Shown here in pieces: positions 8,200-17,250 of a stretch of 34,190 bases of DNA; within the stretch, counting starts at the first letter, position 1, and every line of letters begins with the position of its first letter. This stretch comes from Bacteroidota bacterium (GTDB lineage: Bacteria > Bacteroidota > Bacteroidia > Bacteroidales > Prolixibacteraceae). Location: positions 1 to 34,190 of the forward strand of contig JAEYXH010000013.1 of the NCBI GenBank assembly GCA_023428545.1, given 5' to 3'. The position numbers were made by a program, and so were the translations under genes. A model generated the notes under the pieces. It was not told the origin of the DNA. It ran no database searches and worked only from the letters and a program-made list of their open reading frames with translations.

Positions 8200-9180
8200 T
8201 TAATCAGAAGGTATTTTATAAATGATTGAAATCTGCTGTGATTGGTCCAGGTCTTTGCCATCAATTAGGTGAAATGATAGGTTAAAACGGCCTGAAACAT
8301 TGCGATGCCTGATGAAGTACCAAAGAATATCAGTTCGAATGTAATTGTCGAGACGATAAAATGGGTCCCCCGAAAGGAAAGTATGACCTTCTCCGGAGTG
8401 TACCACGTTACGGAGGGCAAAGTTTTTATATCTGACATAGGCTTCAGCCAGAAGACTTTCTGCATTTATAAAGCCGTCGGTGACCGATCGTTCCCGATAA
8501 ACCGATCCCAGTATGCCAGCCTTGAAATTAATTGCGAGGTTTTCATTTTCCGTGATTTGGTACCCAACCATTAAGGAATATCCCAGGTTGTCATTAACAT
8601 GCTCCTCTGGGGTTCGGTTTGCACTGTGAGCCAAATGGTTGAGCAGAAGATGATTTTGTACGAAAAACTGATTCCATCCGATTTTTCCTGAGGTGGCTGC
8701 AGTGAATGCTTCCCTGACTCCTAAACCCTGTCTGCCAGTCCAGTCCACCCATGCATTCTGAGAACCATTATTCCACCGGATTTCACCCCTCAGCCCTTCA
8801 ATGTTGGGCCGATAATACAAAAGTGTATCAGATAGCATAGCCAAAGGGAAATTAACCAGCCCGTTTCTTGGAAAGCTCCCGAAATGAAATGTGGTATTGG
8901 GCCTATCCATCTGGTAGTATAAAATCAGCAATGGCTTTTGACCATTAATCGGGCTTCCAAATTCCAACAGGTGACTAATCCCGACCCTGAATTTATGTTC
9001 TTCGATGCTTGATCCGATTTCGAAAGCTCCCCTTGCACCCAGTATGGTTTTTGAGATGTTTCTTCTGCTCGAAAATTCCCTGTTGTCACCTATACCTTCG
9101 AATAACAGGTCGATTTCTGGCTTCTGCGACCATGAAACCATGGTAGCCAGTAAGAATAGGAAGGTCAAGGCTCTTTTCAT
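8200..9180 (-). CDS. Outer-membrane beta-barrel protein of unknown function
   Basis: A 326-residue protein I do not recognise as a named family. It has a signal peptide (residues 1-19, MKRALTFLFL to WSQ). The rest is a series of short amphipathic strands with alternating aromatic and polar residues and many Asn/Gly turns, such as FRVGISHLLEF, LLILYYQM, LRGEIRWNN and LAINFKAGIL. It ends in a short strand (QQISIIYKIPSD). This pattern fits a porin-like outer membrane barrel. Convergent with the S46 peptidase gene, which is separated from it by a terminator. No transport partner lies beside it. Function is unassigned. Confidence 0.75.
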   Translation of the reverse strand: MKRALTFLFLLATMVSWSQKPEIDLLFEGIGDNREFSSRRNISKTILGARGAFEIGSSIEEHKFRVGISHLLEFGSPINGQKPLLILYYQMDRPNTTFHFGSFPRNGLVNFPLAMLSDTLLYYRPNIEGLRGEIRWNNGSQNAWVDWTGRQGLGVREAFTAATSGKIGWNQFFVQNHLLLNHLAHSANRTPEEHVNDNLGYSLMVGYQITENENLAINFKAGILGSVYRERSVTDGFINAESLLAEAYVRYKNFALRNVVHSGEGHTFLSGDPFYRLDNYIRTDILWYFIRHRNVSGRFNLSFHLIDGKDLDQSQQISIIYKIPSD

Positions 9181-9265
9181 CAGATAGCTGTTTATGATTG
9201 CTGTATTTTAGTCTCCTAAATATAACGGAAACACCGGAAAAAGTTAGAACTGGATGAAGGCATCT

Positions 9266-10075
9266 TTACTCGCATAATAAGTAGTTGTCTCGTTTGGGAT
9301 TGACAATCAACACGGGCAGATCTTTCGCCTTTTTCAATATTTTCTCTTCTGGTAATCCAATCATCAAATCAAGCCATGTTACATATGAACTTCCCAGAAG
9401 GATCAGAAGGTCAGCGCCAAGTTCCTGCGCAGTTTCAAAGGCTTCCTGCTGAACAGCCAAACTGCTTTTGCTTCCTTTATAGATTTTATGTACTACGCCG
9501 GTTTTCGTTAAATGATTTTTAAACGATAGCAAGTGGGCGGTGACGCTTTTTCGGGCATCCTTGCTTTTGTCGTTTGCACCAATGGCAATTACTTCCGATT
9601 GAAGGTGCCTTCCAAAATAAGCCGACCACAGGAGTGAACCTTTATTTTGTTTTCTCATATCAACAGGAACCAATACTCTTTTAAAAGAGGAAAGCCGATC
9701 TGAATGATCATCAAGGAAAAGGAATGGGATAGGACTTGATCTCAGCGGGCGGTCGAGGTCACGGAATCTGGATCTGCCGGCAACCAGAAGAATAACCTCG
9801 AGATCATCGGCAAGGATTCGAGGCAATTGATTACCTGGCTTCTTTAAAATTTGAAATGTTGGATGGCAATCCGGAAAATTATCTTTCACCACGGCCAATT
9901 CTCTTTGAATGATGTGATAAGATTCATCCGAAATTCCATCACCCTTGTCAATGCCAATGATTATCAGATCTTTACCAAACTTGCTGCAAAGCGTTAGCGC
10001 ACTGGTAATCAGAAAGGTGTCGCTTTTTTGAAACGAAAGTAATACTCCGATTTTTTGAATGTCTTTCTCAGGCAT
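9266..10075 (-). CDS. Universal stress protein (UspA) family protein, degenerate nucleotide site
   Basis: A 269-residue protein with two Usp-like halves. The N-terminal half (residues ~5-115) has GVLLSFQKSDTFLITSALTLC and is weakly conserved. The C-terminal half (~128-262) begins with the classic RVLVPVDMRKQNKGSLLWSAYFGRHL and ends with ADLLILLGSS and DLPVLIVNP. The ATP-binding signature G-2x-G-9x-G-S/T is not intact: where GSxG and GS are expected, GSSY and GL are seen. It may therefore not bind ATP. The gene is divergent from the acyl-CoA synthetase gene across 128 bases that hold promoter boxes for both. Confidence 0.85.
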   Translation of the reverse strand: MPEKDIQKIGVLLSFQKSDTFLITSALTLCSKFGKDLIIIGIDKGDGISDESYHIIQRELAVVKDNFPDCHPTFQILKKPGNQLPRILADDLEVILLVAGRSRFRDLDRPLRSSPIPFLFLDDHSDRLSSFKRVLVPVDMRKQNKGSLLWSAYFGRHLQSEVIAIGANDKSKDARKSVTAHLLSFKNHLTKTGVVHKIYKGSKSSLAVQQEAFETAQELGADLLILLGSSYVTWLDLMIGLPEEKILKKAKDLPVLIVNPKRDNYLLCE

Positions 10076-10091
10076 TTGTCCAGATTTCTGA

Positions 10092-10099
10092 CAAATCTA
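10092..10099 (-). promoter_or_regulatory. -7 promoter box of the universal stress protein gene
   Basis: On the minus strand this reads TAGATTTG, a full match to TAnnTTTG, 16 bases upstream of the ATG. A TTTTCC stretch about 18 bases further upstream is a possible weak -33 element. Confidence 0.4.
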
Positions 10100-10173
10100 C
10101 ACATTCCTTTTTGTTAAGGAAAATGATGTCTGTTAGGATGAAAAATATCATGATCGCTGTTGGTGGCAATCCT

Positions 10174-10181
10174 TAACTTTG
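10174..10181 (+). promoter_or_regulatory. -7 promoter box of the acyl-CoA synthetase gene
   Basis: TAACTTTG is a full match to TAnnTTTG and lies 22 bases before the ATG at 10204. No clear -33 TTTG is present at the usual spacing. Confidence 0.4.
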
Positions 10182-10203
10182 TAACCATAACTGAATCTAA
10201 GAC

Positions 10204-12264
10204 ATGATAAATAGTAAACTTCTATCCCCGTCGAGCATTGCCGTTATCGGAGGTTCCAACCATGTTTCAAAGCCAGGAGGAAAGCTTTTGAAAAACCTTA
10301 TAGAGCATCGTTTCTCAGGTTCTTTATATGTAGTCAACCCGAAAGAGACAGAAATTCAGGGTTTAAGATGTTATGCCGATGTAAAAGACTTGCCTGAGGT
10401 TGATCTGGCAATTCTGGCCATTCCTGCTAAATTTTGTGTCCAGGCTGCAAAAATTCTGGCTGAAGAGAAGGGTGCCAGGGCATTTATTGTTATAAGTGCC
10501 GGATTTTCGGAATCAGGGCCGGAGGGAAAAAAGCTTGAACTGGAATTGGTGAATGTTGTGAATTCAGTGGGAGGGACACTGATCGGTCCCAATTGTATAG
10601 GGATCATTACTACTGAACATGCAAGCGTTTTTACATCACCGGTTCCGAAGTTATGGAATCAAGGTTGTGATTTTATTTCAGGCTCAGGAGCGACCGCTGT
10701 CTTTATTATGGAATCCGGAATTCCCAAAGGGTTGCGATTTTCGAGTGTTTGGTCTGTTGGAAACAGTGCCCAAACAAGCGTGGAGGATGTCCTTGCCTAT
10801 TTGGATGAAACTTTTGATCCATCAACGAGTCCGAGGGTCAAGCTACTCTATATGGAGACAATTGGAAATCCGGATAAGCTTCTCCATCATTGTTCATCCC
10901 TGATCAAGAAAGGATGCCGGATAGCTGGTATCAAGGCAGGGAGTTCGACTGCCGGAACCCGGGCGGCACAATCTCACACAGGAGCGATGGTCAGTTCAGA
11001 TGCAGCAGTTGAAGCACTTTTCCGAAAAGCTGGAATTGTCAGGTGTTATGGACGTGAGGAGTTGGTAACGGTTGGAAATGTTTTTCTATGCAAAGAGCTG
11101 AAAGATCGAAAAATAGCGATAATTACGCATGCTGGTGGCCCTGGTGTAATGTTGACAGATGCATTGGAAGATGGAGGGCTTTACATCCCCGAAATCAAAG
11201 AGTCACAGGCAAAGAAGGAATTGCGTGACAAACTCTTTGCCGGATCATCTGTTGAAAATCCTATTGATTTCCTTGCCACTGGAACGGCTGAACAGTTGGG
11301 AGCCATCATTGATGCATGTGAAAATGACTTTGATGTTGACGGAATGGCTGTCATATACGGTAGTTCTGGTCTATACCCTGTCAGGGAGGTGTTTCAGCTG
11401 ATCAACCAAAAAATGCAGATTTGCAATAAACCGATATACCCAATACTTCCCTCATTACTTGAAGTCAAGGAAGATGTTGCATATTTTTTGTCGGAAGGGA
11501 ATGTAAATTTCCCGGATGAAGTGTTGCTGGGACGGGCGCTAACCAAAGTGATGAATACGCCAGCCCCTTCGGAAGAAAAGATATTTCTGGACGGTGTTGA
11601 TATTTCATCTATCAGAAGAATCGTTGACAATGCCGATCCGGGTTTCCAACCTCCAGGCGTCATTCATGATTTATTCAAGGCTGCAGGCATTCCTGCAGTA
11701 AAGGAAATTGTTGCACACACTGAGACCGAAGCCCTAGAAGCTGCCCGGCAAATTGGATTCCCGCTTGTCATGAAGGTGGTTGGTCCGATTCACAAAACAG
11801 ATGTCGGTGGAGTGGTTCTCAACGTAAGGAACGAAGTAAGCGTGACGAAGGAATACCAGCACTTAATGAAGATACCCGAAGCGACTGCCGTGCTTGTTGG
11901 TCAAATGGCTTTTGGAACTGAACTGTTTATCGGAGCCAAGTATGAGCCCAGGTTCGGCCATGTGATTCTTTGTGGTTTAGGGGGCATATATGTTGAGGTA
12001 ATGAAGGATGTCACTTCGGGACTCGCCCCATTAACGATGGAGGAAGCGATGTCGATGATCCAGAACTTGAAATCATTTAAAATATTACAAGGCTATCGTG
12101 GTAAACGTGGAGTAAATATCCGTTACTTTGCAGAAATTATTGTTCGCCTTTCAAGTCTGTTACGATTTGCTACCGAGATAAAGGAAATGGATATCAATCC
12201 ATTACTTGGCGACGGTAACAGAATTTTTGCGGTTGATGCACGAATACGAATCGAAAAACCATAA
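10204..12264 (+). CDS. ADP-forming acetate/acyl-CoA synthetase (fused alpha-beta)
   Basis: A 686-residue single-chain NDP-forming acyl-CoA synthetase. Order: CoA-binding domain (residues ~1-130, IAVIGGSNHVSKPGGKLL; LIGPNCIGI), succinyl-CoA ligase-like flavodoxin domains (~140-450), and a C-terminal ATP-grasp domain (~470-686, FPLVMKVVGPIHKTDVGGV and MDINPLLGDG). The phosphohistidine is His258 in AQSHTGAMVSS. The reaction is acyl-CoA + ADP + Pi to acid + ATP + CoA, the energy-conserving last step of amino acid and sugar fermentation in many archaea and anaerobes. It would use acyl-CoA made by the 2-oxoacid oxidoreductase at 24652-27346. Acetyl-, branched-chain or aryl-CoA preference cannot be read from sequence. 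The methyltransferase gene starts four bases after its stop. Confidence 0.92.
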   Translation: MINSKLLSPSSIAVIGGSNHVSKPGGKLLKNLIEHRFSGSLYVVNPKETEIQGLRCYADVKDLPEVDLAILAIPAKFCVQAAKILAEEKGARAFIVISAGFSESGPEGKKLELELVNVVNSVGGTLIGPNCIGIITTEHASVFTSPVPKLWNQGCDFISGSGATAVFIMESGIPKGLRFSSVWSVGNSAQTSVEDVLAYLDETFDPSTSPRVKLLYMETIGNPDKLLHHCSSLIKKGCRIAGIKAGSSTAGTRAAQSHTGAMVSSDAAVEALFRKAGIVRCYGREELVTVGNVFLCKELKDRKIAIITHAGGPGVMLTDALEDGGLYIPEIKESQAKKELRDKLFAGSSVENPIDFLATGTAEQLGAIIDACENDFDVDGMAVIYGSSGLYPVREVFQLINQKMQICNKPIYPILPSLLEVKEDVAYFLSEGNVNFPDEVLLGRALTKVMNTPAPSEEKIFLDGVDISSIRRIVDNADPGFQPPGVIHDLFKAAGIPAVKEIVAHTETEALEAARQIGFPLVMKVVGPIHKTDVGGVVLNVRNEVSVTKEYQHLMKIPEATAVLVGQMAFGTELFIGAKYEPRFGHVILCGLGGIYVEVMKDVTSGLAPLTMEEAMSMIQNLKSFKILQGYRGKRGVNIRYFAEIIVRLSSLLRFATEIKEMDINPLLGDGNRIFAVDARIRIEKP

Positions 12265-12268
12265 TGCC

Positions 12269-13039
12269 ATGATCATTACAAACAGTTTGCAGGATAAATT
12301 TTACACTTCTATCGCTGCGTATTACAGCGAAATTTTTCCTTTTAATCCTTCTCAAGTATCGCTGATGGAGCAAATGATGGGACCGCTGCATGGGAAAACG
12401 ATTCTGGACGTTGGATGTGCGTCAGGCGAGCTGGCATTTCAATTGGCACAACTTGATGCCAAAGTTACAGCGATTGATCTCAACAAAAGTCTTTTGGCCG
12501 ATGCCAGAGAAAAGAGATATCACGAAAATGTTACCTATCTGTGGGCAAATATGCTTCATATTGCCCGTTTGTTTGGCCGTTCCAAATTTGATGGGGTGGT
12601 TTGTTTGGGAAATACTTTGGTACATTTGATGAACCCGATGCAAATGAGGGATTTCTTTAGTGGTGTATTGACTGTTTTGAAACCCGGCGGAAAATTTATG
12701 CTACAGATTTTGAACTATGATAAGATCTTTGCTGAGCGCCCGGCAACTCTTCCTTTAATTGATACTCCTTCGGTCATGTTTGAGCGACATTACATTTATG
12801 AGGAAGGAACCCGGGAAATTGATTTCAAAACTCGTTTGACATTAAAGCAGAGTGGGGAAGTGATTGACAACCAGACTGAATTACTTGGTATAGGAAGTGC
12901 CGACCTTACACTGCTTATGGATGTAGCTGGACTTAAGGATATTCAACTTTTTGGAGGTTTCGATGGCAGTCCGTTCAGTAAGGATAAATTACCCCTGATA
13001 TTCACTGCCTCAAAGATTGATAAGCATGAATTCAGGTAA
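12269..13039 (+). CDS. Class I SAM-dependent methyltransferase
   Basis: A 256-residue methyltransferase. Motif I is ILDVGCASGELAFQLA, followed by the acidic strand VTAIDLNKSLLADARE, a motif IV-like region FDGVVCLGNTLVHL and post-motif LKPGGKFMLQIL. The substrate is unknown; the C-terminal part resembles small-molecule or lipid methyltransferases rather than rRNA enzymes. The frame is open further upstream within the synthetase gene, but the Met at 12269, four bases after that gene's stop, gives a normal N-terminus, so I chose it. It is probably cotranscribed with the synthetase and is followed by a long hairpin. Confidence 0.83.
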   Translation: MIITNSLQDKFYTSIAAYYSEIFPFNPSQVSLMEQMMGPLHGKTILDVGCASGELAFQLAQLDAKVTAIDLNKSLLADAREKRYHENVTYLWANMLHIARLFGRSKFDGVVCLGNTLVHLMNPMQMRDFFSGVLTVLKPGGKFMLQILNYDKIFAERPATLPLIDTPSVMFERHYIYEEGTREIDFKTRLTLKQSGEVIDNQTELLGIGSADLTLLMDVAGLKDIQLFGGFDGSPFSKDKLPLIFTASKIDKHEFR

Positions 13040-13065
13040 GAGAATTTGAGATAATGAATGGAAGC

Positions 13066-13118
13066 ACTCATTCAAGAATTCATTGGGTTTTATCTGCCGC
13101 AATGAATTTTGAATGAGT
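13066..13118. terminator. Long stem-loop between convergent genes (probable bidirectional terminator)
   Basis: ACTCATTCAAGAATTCATTG (13066-13085) pairs with bases 13100-13118 over 19 base pairs, with one bulged base and a 14-base loop. It lies between the 3' ends of the methyltransferase (+) and cysK (-). The T-run on either side is weak, so termination is inferred from position. Confidence 0.65.
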
Positions 13119-13143
13119 ATTTTCATTTATTGGGTATATATTG

Positions 13144-14055
13144 TTAGAAAAGACCTTCGACCGACAAATATCTTTCCCCTGTGTCATAATTGAAAGTCAA
13201 TATTTTAGATCCTTTTTTCATATCGGGTATTTTTTTTGCCACTGCTGCCAATGAGGCACCTGTTGAAATACCAGCAAACAAACCTTCCATCCGTGCCGCT
13301 TTCTTTGCATACTCATATGCTTCCTCCTTCTCAATCTGAATAGTACCATCGAGTAATTTGGTATTGAGGATGGCAGGAATAAAACCCGCCCCAATTCCCT
13401 GAATTGGGTGTGGGCCTGGACTTCCTCCACTTATGACAGGGGACGCCAGGGGTTCAACGGCATAAACCTTTAGTTGTGGAAATTTCTGTTTAAGGATGCG
13501 TGACACACCTGTGATGTGGCCTCCGGTACCAACTCCGGTTATCAGGTAATCAAATCCGTCAGGAAAGTCCGCTAGTATTTCAACTGCTGTATTCTTAGAG
13601 TGAGTGTCGGCATTTGCCTGGTTTTCAAATTGCATGGGAATCCATGAATTACTTATCTCGTCAGAAAGTTCCCTTGCCTTCGCGATTGCTCCCTTCATTC
13701 CCAGTTCCCTCGGAGTAAGAACCAACTCTGCTCCATAAGCGGAAAGAATTCTCCTGCGTTCAACCGACATTGACTCGGGCATAGTTAAAATGAGCCTGTA
13801 CCCTTTGACTGAGGCAACCATTCCCAGTCCTATCCCGGTATTGCCCGATGTGGGCTCGATTATGGTACTTCCGGGACCAATTATTCCCCTGGCTTCAGCA
13901 TCTTCGACCATAGCCAATGCAATTCGGTCTTTAATACTCCCTCCCGGGTTAGAGCGTTCCAATTTGGCCCAAACTTCATACCCCTCAGGGTATAACCGGT
14001 TAATGCGCAGATGAGGCGTATTCCCGATAGCTTCCAGCATGTTGTTTAATTTCAT
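13144..14055 (-). CDS. cysK: Cysteine synthase A (O-acetylserine sulfhydrylase)
   Basis: A 303-residue PLP enzyme that makes cysteine from O-acetylserine and sulfide. The PLP lysine is Lys42 in [11 protein letters not shown]. The substrate loop TSGNTG is at 69-74, and the phosphate-cup [11 protein letters not shown] is near residue 170. Length and lack of a regulatory C-terminal domain fit CysK. The start is Met 14055, giving [18 protein letters not shown]. It is preceded by the terminator of the upstream PepSY-TM gene and so has its own promoter. Beta-substituting relatives (CysM, cystathionine beta-synthase) are less likely. Confidence 0.94.
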   Translation of the reverse strand: MKLNNMLEAIGNTPHLRINRLYPEGYEVWAKLERSNPGGSIKDRIALAMVEDAEARGIIGPGSTIIEPTSGNTGIGLGMVASVKGYRLILTMPESMSVERRRILSAYGAELVLTPRELGMKGAIAKARELSDEISNSWIPMQFENQANADTHSKNTAVEILADFPDGFDYLITGVGTGGHITGVSRILKQKFPQLKVYAVEPLASPVISGGSPGPHPIQGIGAGFIPAILNTKLLDGTIQIEKEEAYEYAKKAARMEGLFAGISTGASLAAVAKKIPDMKKGSKILTFNYDTGERYLSVEGLF

Positions 14056-14077
14056 TGTTCAAAGATTTTGGATTAAA

Positions 14078-14113
14078 ATTAAAAAAGGCCTTCCACAATG
14101 GAAGGCCTTTTCG
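14078..14113 (-). terminator. Rho-independent terminator of the PepSY-TM gene
   Basis: AAAAGGCCTTCCA and TGGAAGGCCTTTT (14085-14113) form a perfect 13-bp stem with a 3-base loop. On the minus strand it is followed by a T-run and an AT-rich tail, so it ends transcripts coming from the gene at 14253-15812, before cysK. Confidence 0.87.
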
Positions 14114-14252
14114 GTTGTTTACACAAAATATTTTCTTAATCAGCCCATTATCCTTCCATTTGCGGTTTTTGGAAATCACAGCAACAACAAACGGTGGTAT
14201 TTGGCATCATAATTTTCATACATACAAGATTAATACAAAAAACTCTGATTTG

Positions 14253-15812
14253 CTATTTGTGAATATGATTTTTTTGTAAACTTTTTGGAGTATTCTTTCG
14301 GTATGCCATCCACCAGATAAAGAATCCACTTATTAGAACAATAAGAATGCAAAGTCCGACTAGAGGAACTATCAGTATATAAAAGGGACCGATCAGATGC
14401 TCGAAAATGCGACCAGTGTGGATTTCCAGCGCTGCATTCCACCAGGATGTCGGTGTTTTTGTTACCATTTCTGCGGACATTTGAGGAAACGTGGTGTGAG
14501 GGCTTAACGCAGTTGCACCATGATTATAGTCAAACCAGAATGCCCCTGCTTCACTGGATTTTATCCATCCGGCAACCATATGGGCCCCGATAGGTCTGCC
14601 AGCGGGGTTAGCCAACGTTGCTGGCTTGCCTGTTATAAAGTCAATCAGGGCTCCGCTGCGTATATTCCATGCATACATTCCGGTAAAAGATCCCAATAAG
14701 TATGTGTCAGGAGAAATGGGTTCAAGGACGTTTAGTCCCATGACGCTTACAGGGGGTTGATTAACTGTTGCTACCGGTGGCTGTGAAAGACTTTCGTCAA
14801 GAAGGTAAAATCCTTCGGAGGTTGAAAGTAAGTATATGTTTAGTGAATCATTCCAGTGGATCCTTCGCAGTTTATCATGCCATGCATTGTTATTGTCGAG
14901 ATGCGTATAGGGTATAATTCCGACTTTTTTGCTGGCAATTGGAATCAGCAGGGGTGGTCGTAAAAACATACCGGCAATCGTGTTGATTATTAAAAATATA
15001 ATCGCAAGATAGCCGATCACGTTGTGCCAATGAAGATTCCATCTTTTTGCCGAGACCAGCCTTTGAGACGATATTTTCTTTTCTTTTCTCCGTTTGATCC
15101 ATTTTGGGTAAAAGAAATGTAGAAGGCCTGAAACGGATAGCCAAATAATGACAATGCCTAACAAATCAACAAACAGTCTGCCCGCCATTCCAAATAACTC
15201 GCCGCTGTGTAATTCCCATAAAGTGTTGAACAATCCAATTTTGCCTTCATATCCTATCGGGACAGGCAATTTGATAGGGTGCATATTATGAAGATCTCCT
15301 GTTTTAACCATATGATTTCTGGTTAAAATTATGAGCGTGTCGTCTTTTAGGGTCAGGTCTGCAACTCTTTCCTCCTTAACCGGAAGTGGAATTTTATTCC
15401 AGCTTACCTCGTTTTTATCTGTAACATAGAGACCAAAATGGGTGGCAGCAACCACTTGGGAGCCCATTGGTTTAAGTGAATATATTTTTCGTTTGTCAAT
15501 GCCTTTCGGAAAACCATGATTGAAATCCTCGAATTGATCAAATTGATTGTTGGTGAGCCAAATCCCAATATTGCCGTATATCAATATAGAATCATTCCCG
15601 ATTTCAAGAGATCCCCTGACAGCGGCAAGATTCCAGTTTTTATATTGGTAGCCAGGAGGCATAAGTTTTCTCGGAATGTCAAATGATGAAAAGGTTTCCC
15701 TATGATTGAGCACTATTCCGGATAGTGCATATATAATTGCGAAGAAGGAAATTACAATTCCGGGCCACTTGTGAAATTTTTTAAATAATCTGATCAGCTT
15801 TGCTTTCTTCAT
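14253..15812 (-). CDS. PepSY-associated TM protein with two tandem membrane modules
   Basis: A 519-residue inner membrane protein of the PepSY_TM type, which includes proteins linked to iron or redox functions. Four membrane segments: about 16-35, 211-235, 262-285 and 478-501. The ELHSGELFG motif before helix 2 and EIHTGRIFE before helix 4 are the same element, so the protein is two copies of helix-soluble domain-LHxG-helix. The soluble parts (~40-200 and ~290-475) are rich in short repeated strands such as GIWLTNNQF, GLYVTDKN, GFYLLDES and GMYAWNIRSG, resembling beta-propeller blades rather than PepSY domains. Membrane-near histidines (14, 37, 202, 232, 261, 263) could bind heme or metal. 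It lies downstream of the nrf operon with a hairpin between. Function is unassigned. Confidence 0.8.
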   Translation of the reverse strand: MKKAKLIRLFKKFHKWPGIVISFFAIIYALSGIVLNHRETFSSFDIPRKLMPPGYQYKNWNLAAVRGSLEIGNDSILIYGNIGIWLTNNQFDQFEDFNHGFPKGIDKRKIYSLKPMGSQVVAATHFGLYVTDKNEVSWNKIPLPVKEERVADLTLKDDTLIILTRNHMVKTGDLHNMHPIKLPVPIGYEGKIGLFNTLWELHSGELFGMAGRLFVDLLGIVIIWLSVSGLLHFFYPKWIKRRKEKKISSQRLVSAKRWNLHWHNVIGYLAIIFLIINTIAGMFLRPPLLIPIASKKVGIIPYTHLDNNNAWHDKLRRIHWNDSLNIYLLSTSEGFYLLDESLSQPPVATVNQPPVSVMGLNVLEPISPDTYLLGSFTGMYAWNIRSGALIDFITGKPATLANPAGRPIGAHMVAGWIKSSEAGAFWFDYNHGATALSPHTTFPQMSAEMVTKTPTSWWNAALEIHTGRIFEHLIGPFYILIVPLVGLCILIVLISGFFIWWMAYRKNTPKSLQKNHIHK

Positions 15813-15893
15813 TATAAGATCACCAAAATAATTGATTTGTAATTTTATCCAGACTTAGGGTAAAATTTTCCACCATAAAACGGCAGGTATGAT

Positions 15894-15928
15894 AAACCCG
15901 GAATCAGGATTTTCCAACTCCGGGTTTT
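15894..15928 (-). terminator. Hairpin after the nrf-linked porin gene
   Basis: AAACCCGGA (15894-15902) pairs perfectly with TCCGGGTTT (15919-15927); an inner GGA/TCC extends the stem. It lies 44 bases beyond the porin stop on the minus strand. The T-run is short, so it may be a weak terminator or read-through attenuator before the PepSY-TM gene. Confidence 0.55.
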
Positions 15929-15971
15929 CAGCGGACAAAGATAATAAATAATAAAAAGATGTTTTAGTAGT

Positions 15972-17219
15972 CTAGTAGAATTTTGGTGTTACTGATAGCA
16001 TTAGGTAAGCCCAATTATTCGTGCTTTCATGGGTACCCGTGGATTTAATTAACGACATGCTTTCTCCTGCCAATAGATGCGAATATCCAAAGGTTAGTTT
16101 TGAAAATGGATTTATGCTATAGGTCAGATCAAAATCAATTTCAGTGCCAAGATAGGATTTTGCATCTGAAAGATTCATTTCACCCGATGCTGCAAAATAA
16201 TGTAAATGAAGATTCCACTGAACGTTCTTAAAACGACTGCAGGCCCATTTGAAGTAGGCATCTTGTAACCCGACACTGTTGATATGTTGTCCTCCAACAT
16301 AGAAATAGTCCATAAACCCATTAAACTTATGGTTGGTGCCGTAAAGCGGGTTGAATGCCTTATTTTTTCCAGGTTCTGGCGAGAGATCATTACCTGATAG
16401 GTATTCATAACCAAAGGTGGCTGATGCGGTTGGATTAGCTTTAAAAGATGCTTCAACCATGAAATTTAAGGCATTAATTTCTCTTTCCAGAGCATCCTTG
16501 CCCGACTGTCCATAAAGGTTAGCTGAAAATTGCATTTTTTCAGGCTGATACCTAAAGTGACCACCGAAGGTTTGTGAATACCTGTTTTCTTGTTCTCCAC
16601 CTATTGTAATGGGCACCCCATTGTTCAGGAATAGGAGACTTATGGAGGATTTTTCCCATGAATCGCTGATCCAGAAGAACTGCAAATCCTTGTAGGCATC
16701 GGGGCCGTCGTATAGATTGTTACGCCTGTTGTTGTTTTCGTTGTGGGCAACTCCCAAGTGAAATTTGAAATTACCTTCATATTTCAGCAATGCGAGGTCG
16801 TGAGAACGTGCCTGCTGGGTCCATCCAACATTTCCGAAGATTCTTTGATCGTCGTAATTAAGTTCCTGACGACCTGCTTTTAAGGAAAATTCCTTCGTGA
16901 AAAGAACTTCTGCCCATCCTTGGTGAAGGGAAACAGCTTTTTCCTGGTTTTCAACAAGTTGTGGCTGGTTCCCCCAGAGCCGGATATCCTGAATCATTAC
17001 CATAGTACGTACAAACTCATTGTTATACTGGAAATTGAGCCTGGTCCGTTGCGATGTAAAGGTAGAAGCCTTTTGATCATCGGCGGCGAGCGTTCCATAA
17101 CCATGGCTGATTTCCGTTCTTGGTCTGAATTCGCCGGACAGGGAGAATTGGGCATACAAGGCTGGCGTGATGAGCATTGCAAAAATCAGAAGCGTGAATT
17201 GAATCAGATTCTTTTTCAT
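15972..17219 (-). CDS. Outer-membrane porin, alginate-export-like family, third gene of the nrf operon
   Basis: A 415-residue beta-barrel with signal peptide (residues 1-23, ending LYAQ) and a terminal aromatic strand ending in ...KFY, as in outer membrane barrels. Features of the alginate_exp family: an early FRPRTEISHGYG segment, TSQRTRLNFQY, an EVLFTKEFSLKAGRQELNY strand pair, and GEFRPR-like turns. It starts 31 bases after nrfA on the same strand and so is probably cotranscribed with nrfHA. It would let nitrite or another small substrate reach the periplasmic reductase; this role is inferred from context only. The actual substrate of the family is poorly known. Confidence 0.8.
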   Translation of the reverse strand: MKKNLIQFTLLIFAMLITPALYAQFSLSGEFRPRTEISHGYGTLAADDQKASTFTSQRTRLNFQYNNEFVRTMVMIQDIRLWGNQPQLVENQEKAVSLHQGWAEVLFTKEFSLKAGRQELNYDDQRIFGNVGWTQQARSHDLALLKYEGNFKFHLGVAHNENNNRRNNLYDGPDAYKDLQFFWISDSWEKSSISLLFLNNGVPITIGGEQENRYSQTFGGHFRYQPEKMQFSANLYGQSGKDALEREINALNFMVEASFKANPTASATFGYEYLSGNDLSPEPGKNKAFNPLYGTNHKFNGFMDYFYVGGQHINSVGLQDAYFKWACSRFKNVQWNLHLHYFAASGEMNLSDAKSYLGTEIDFDLTYSINPFSKLTFGYSHLLAGESMSLIKSTGTHESTNNWAYLMLSVTPKFY

Positions 17220-17250
17220 GATTTGATGTTATTTCCCATTGAAAGATTGT

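Noticed and set aside
12206..12268. Upstream start of the methyltransferase inside the acyl-CoA synthetase gene
   Set aside because: Would overlap the preceding gene by about 60 bases and adds residues with no family support.
14055..14279. Plus-strand open frame across the cysK upstream gap
   Set aside because: It reads through the terminator hairpin at 14085-14113 and has no coding character.
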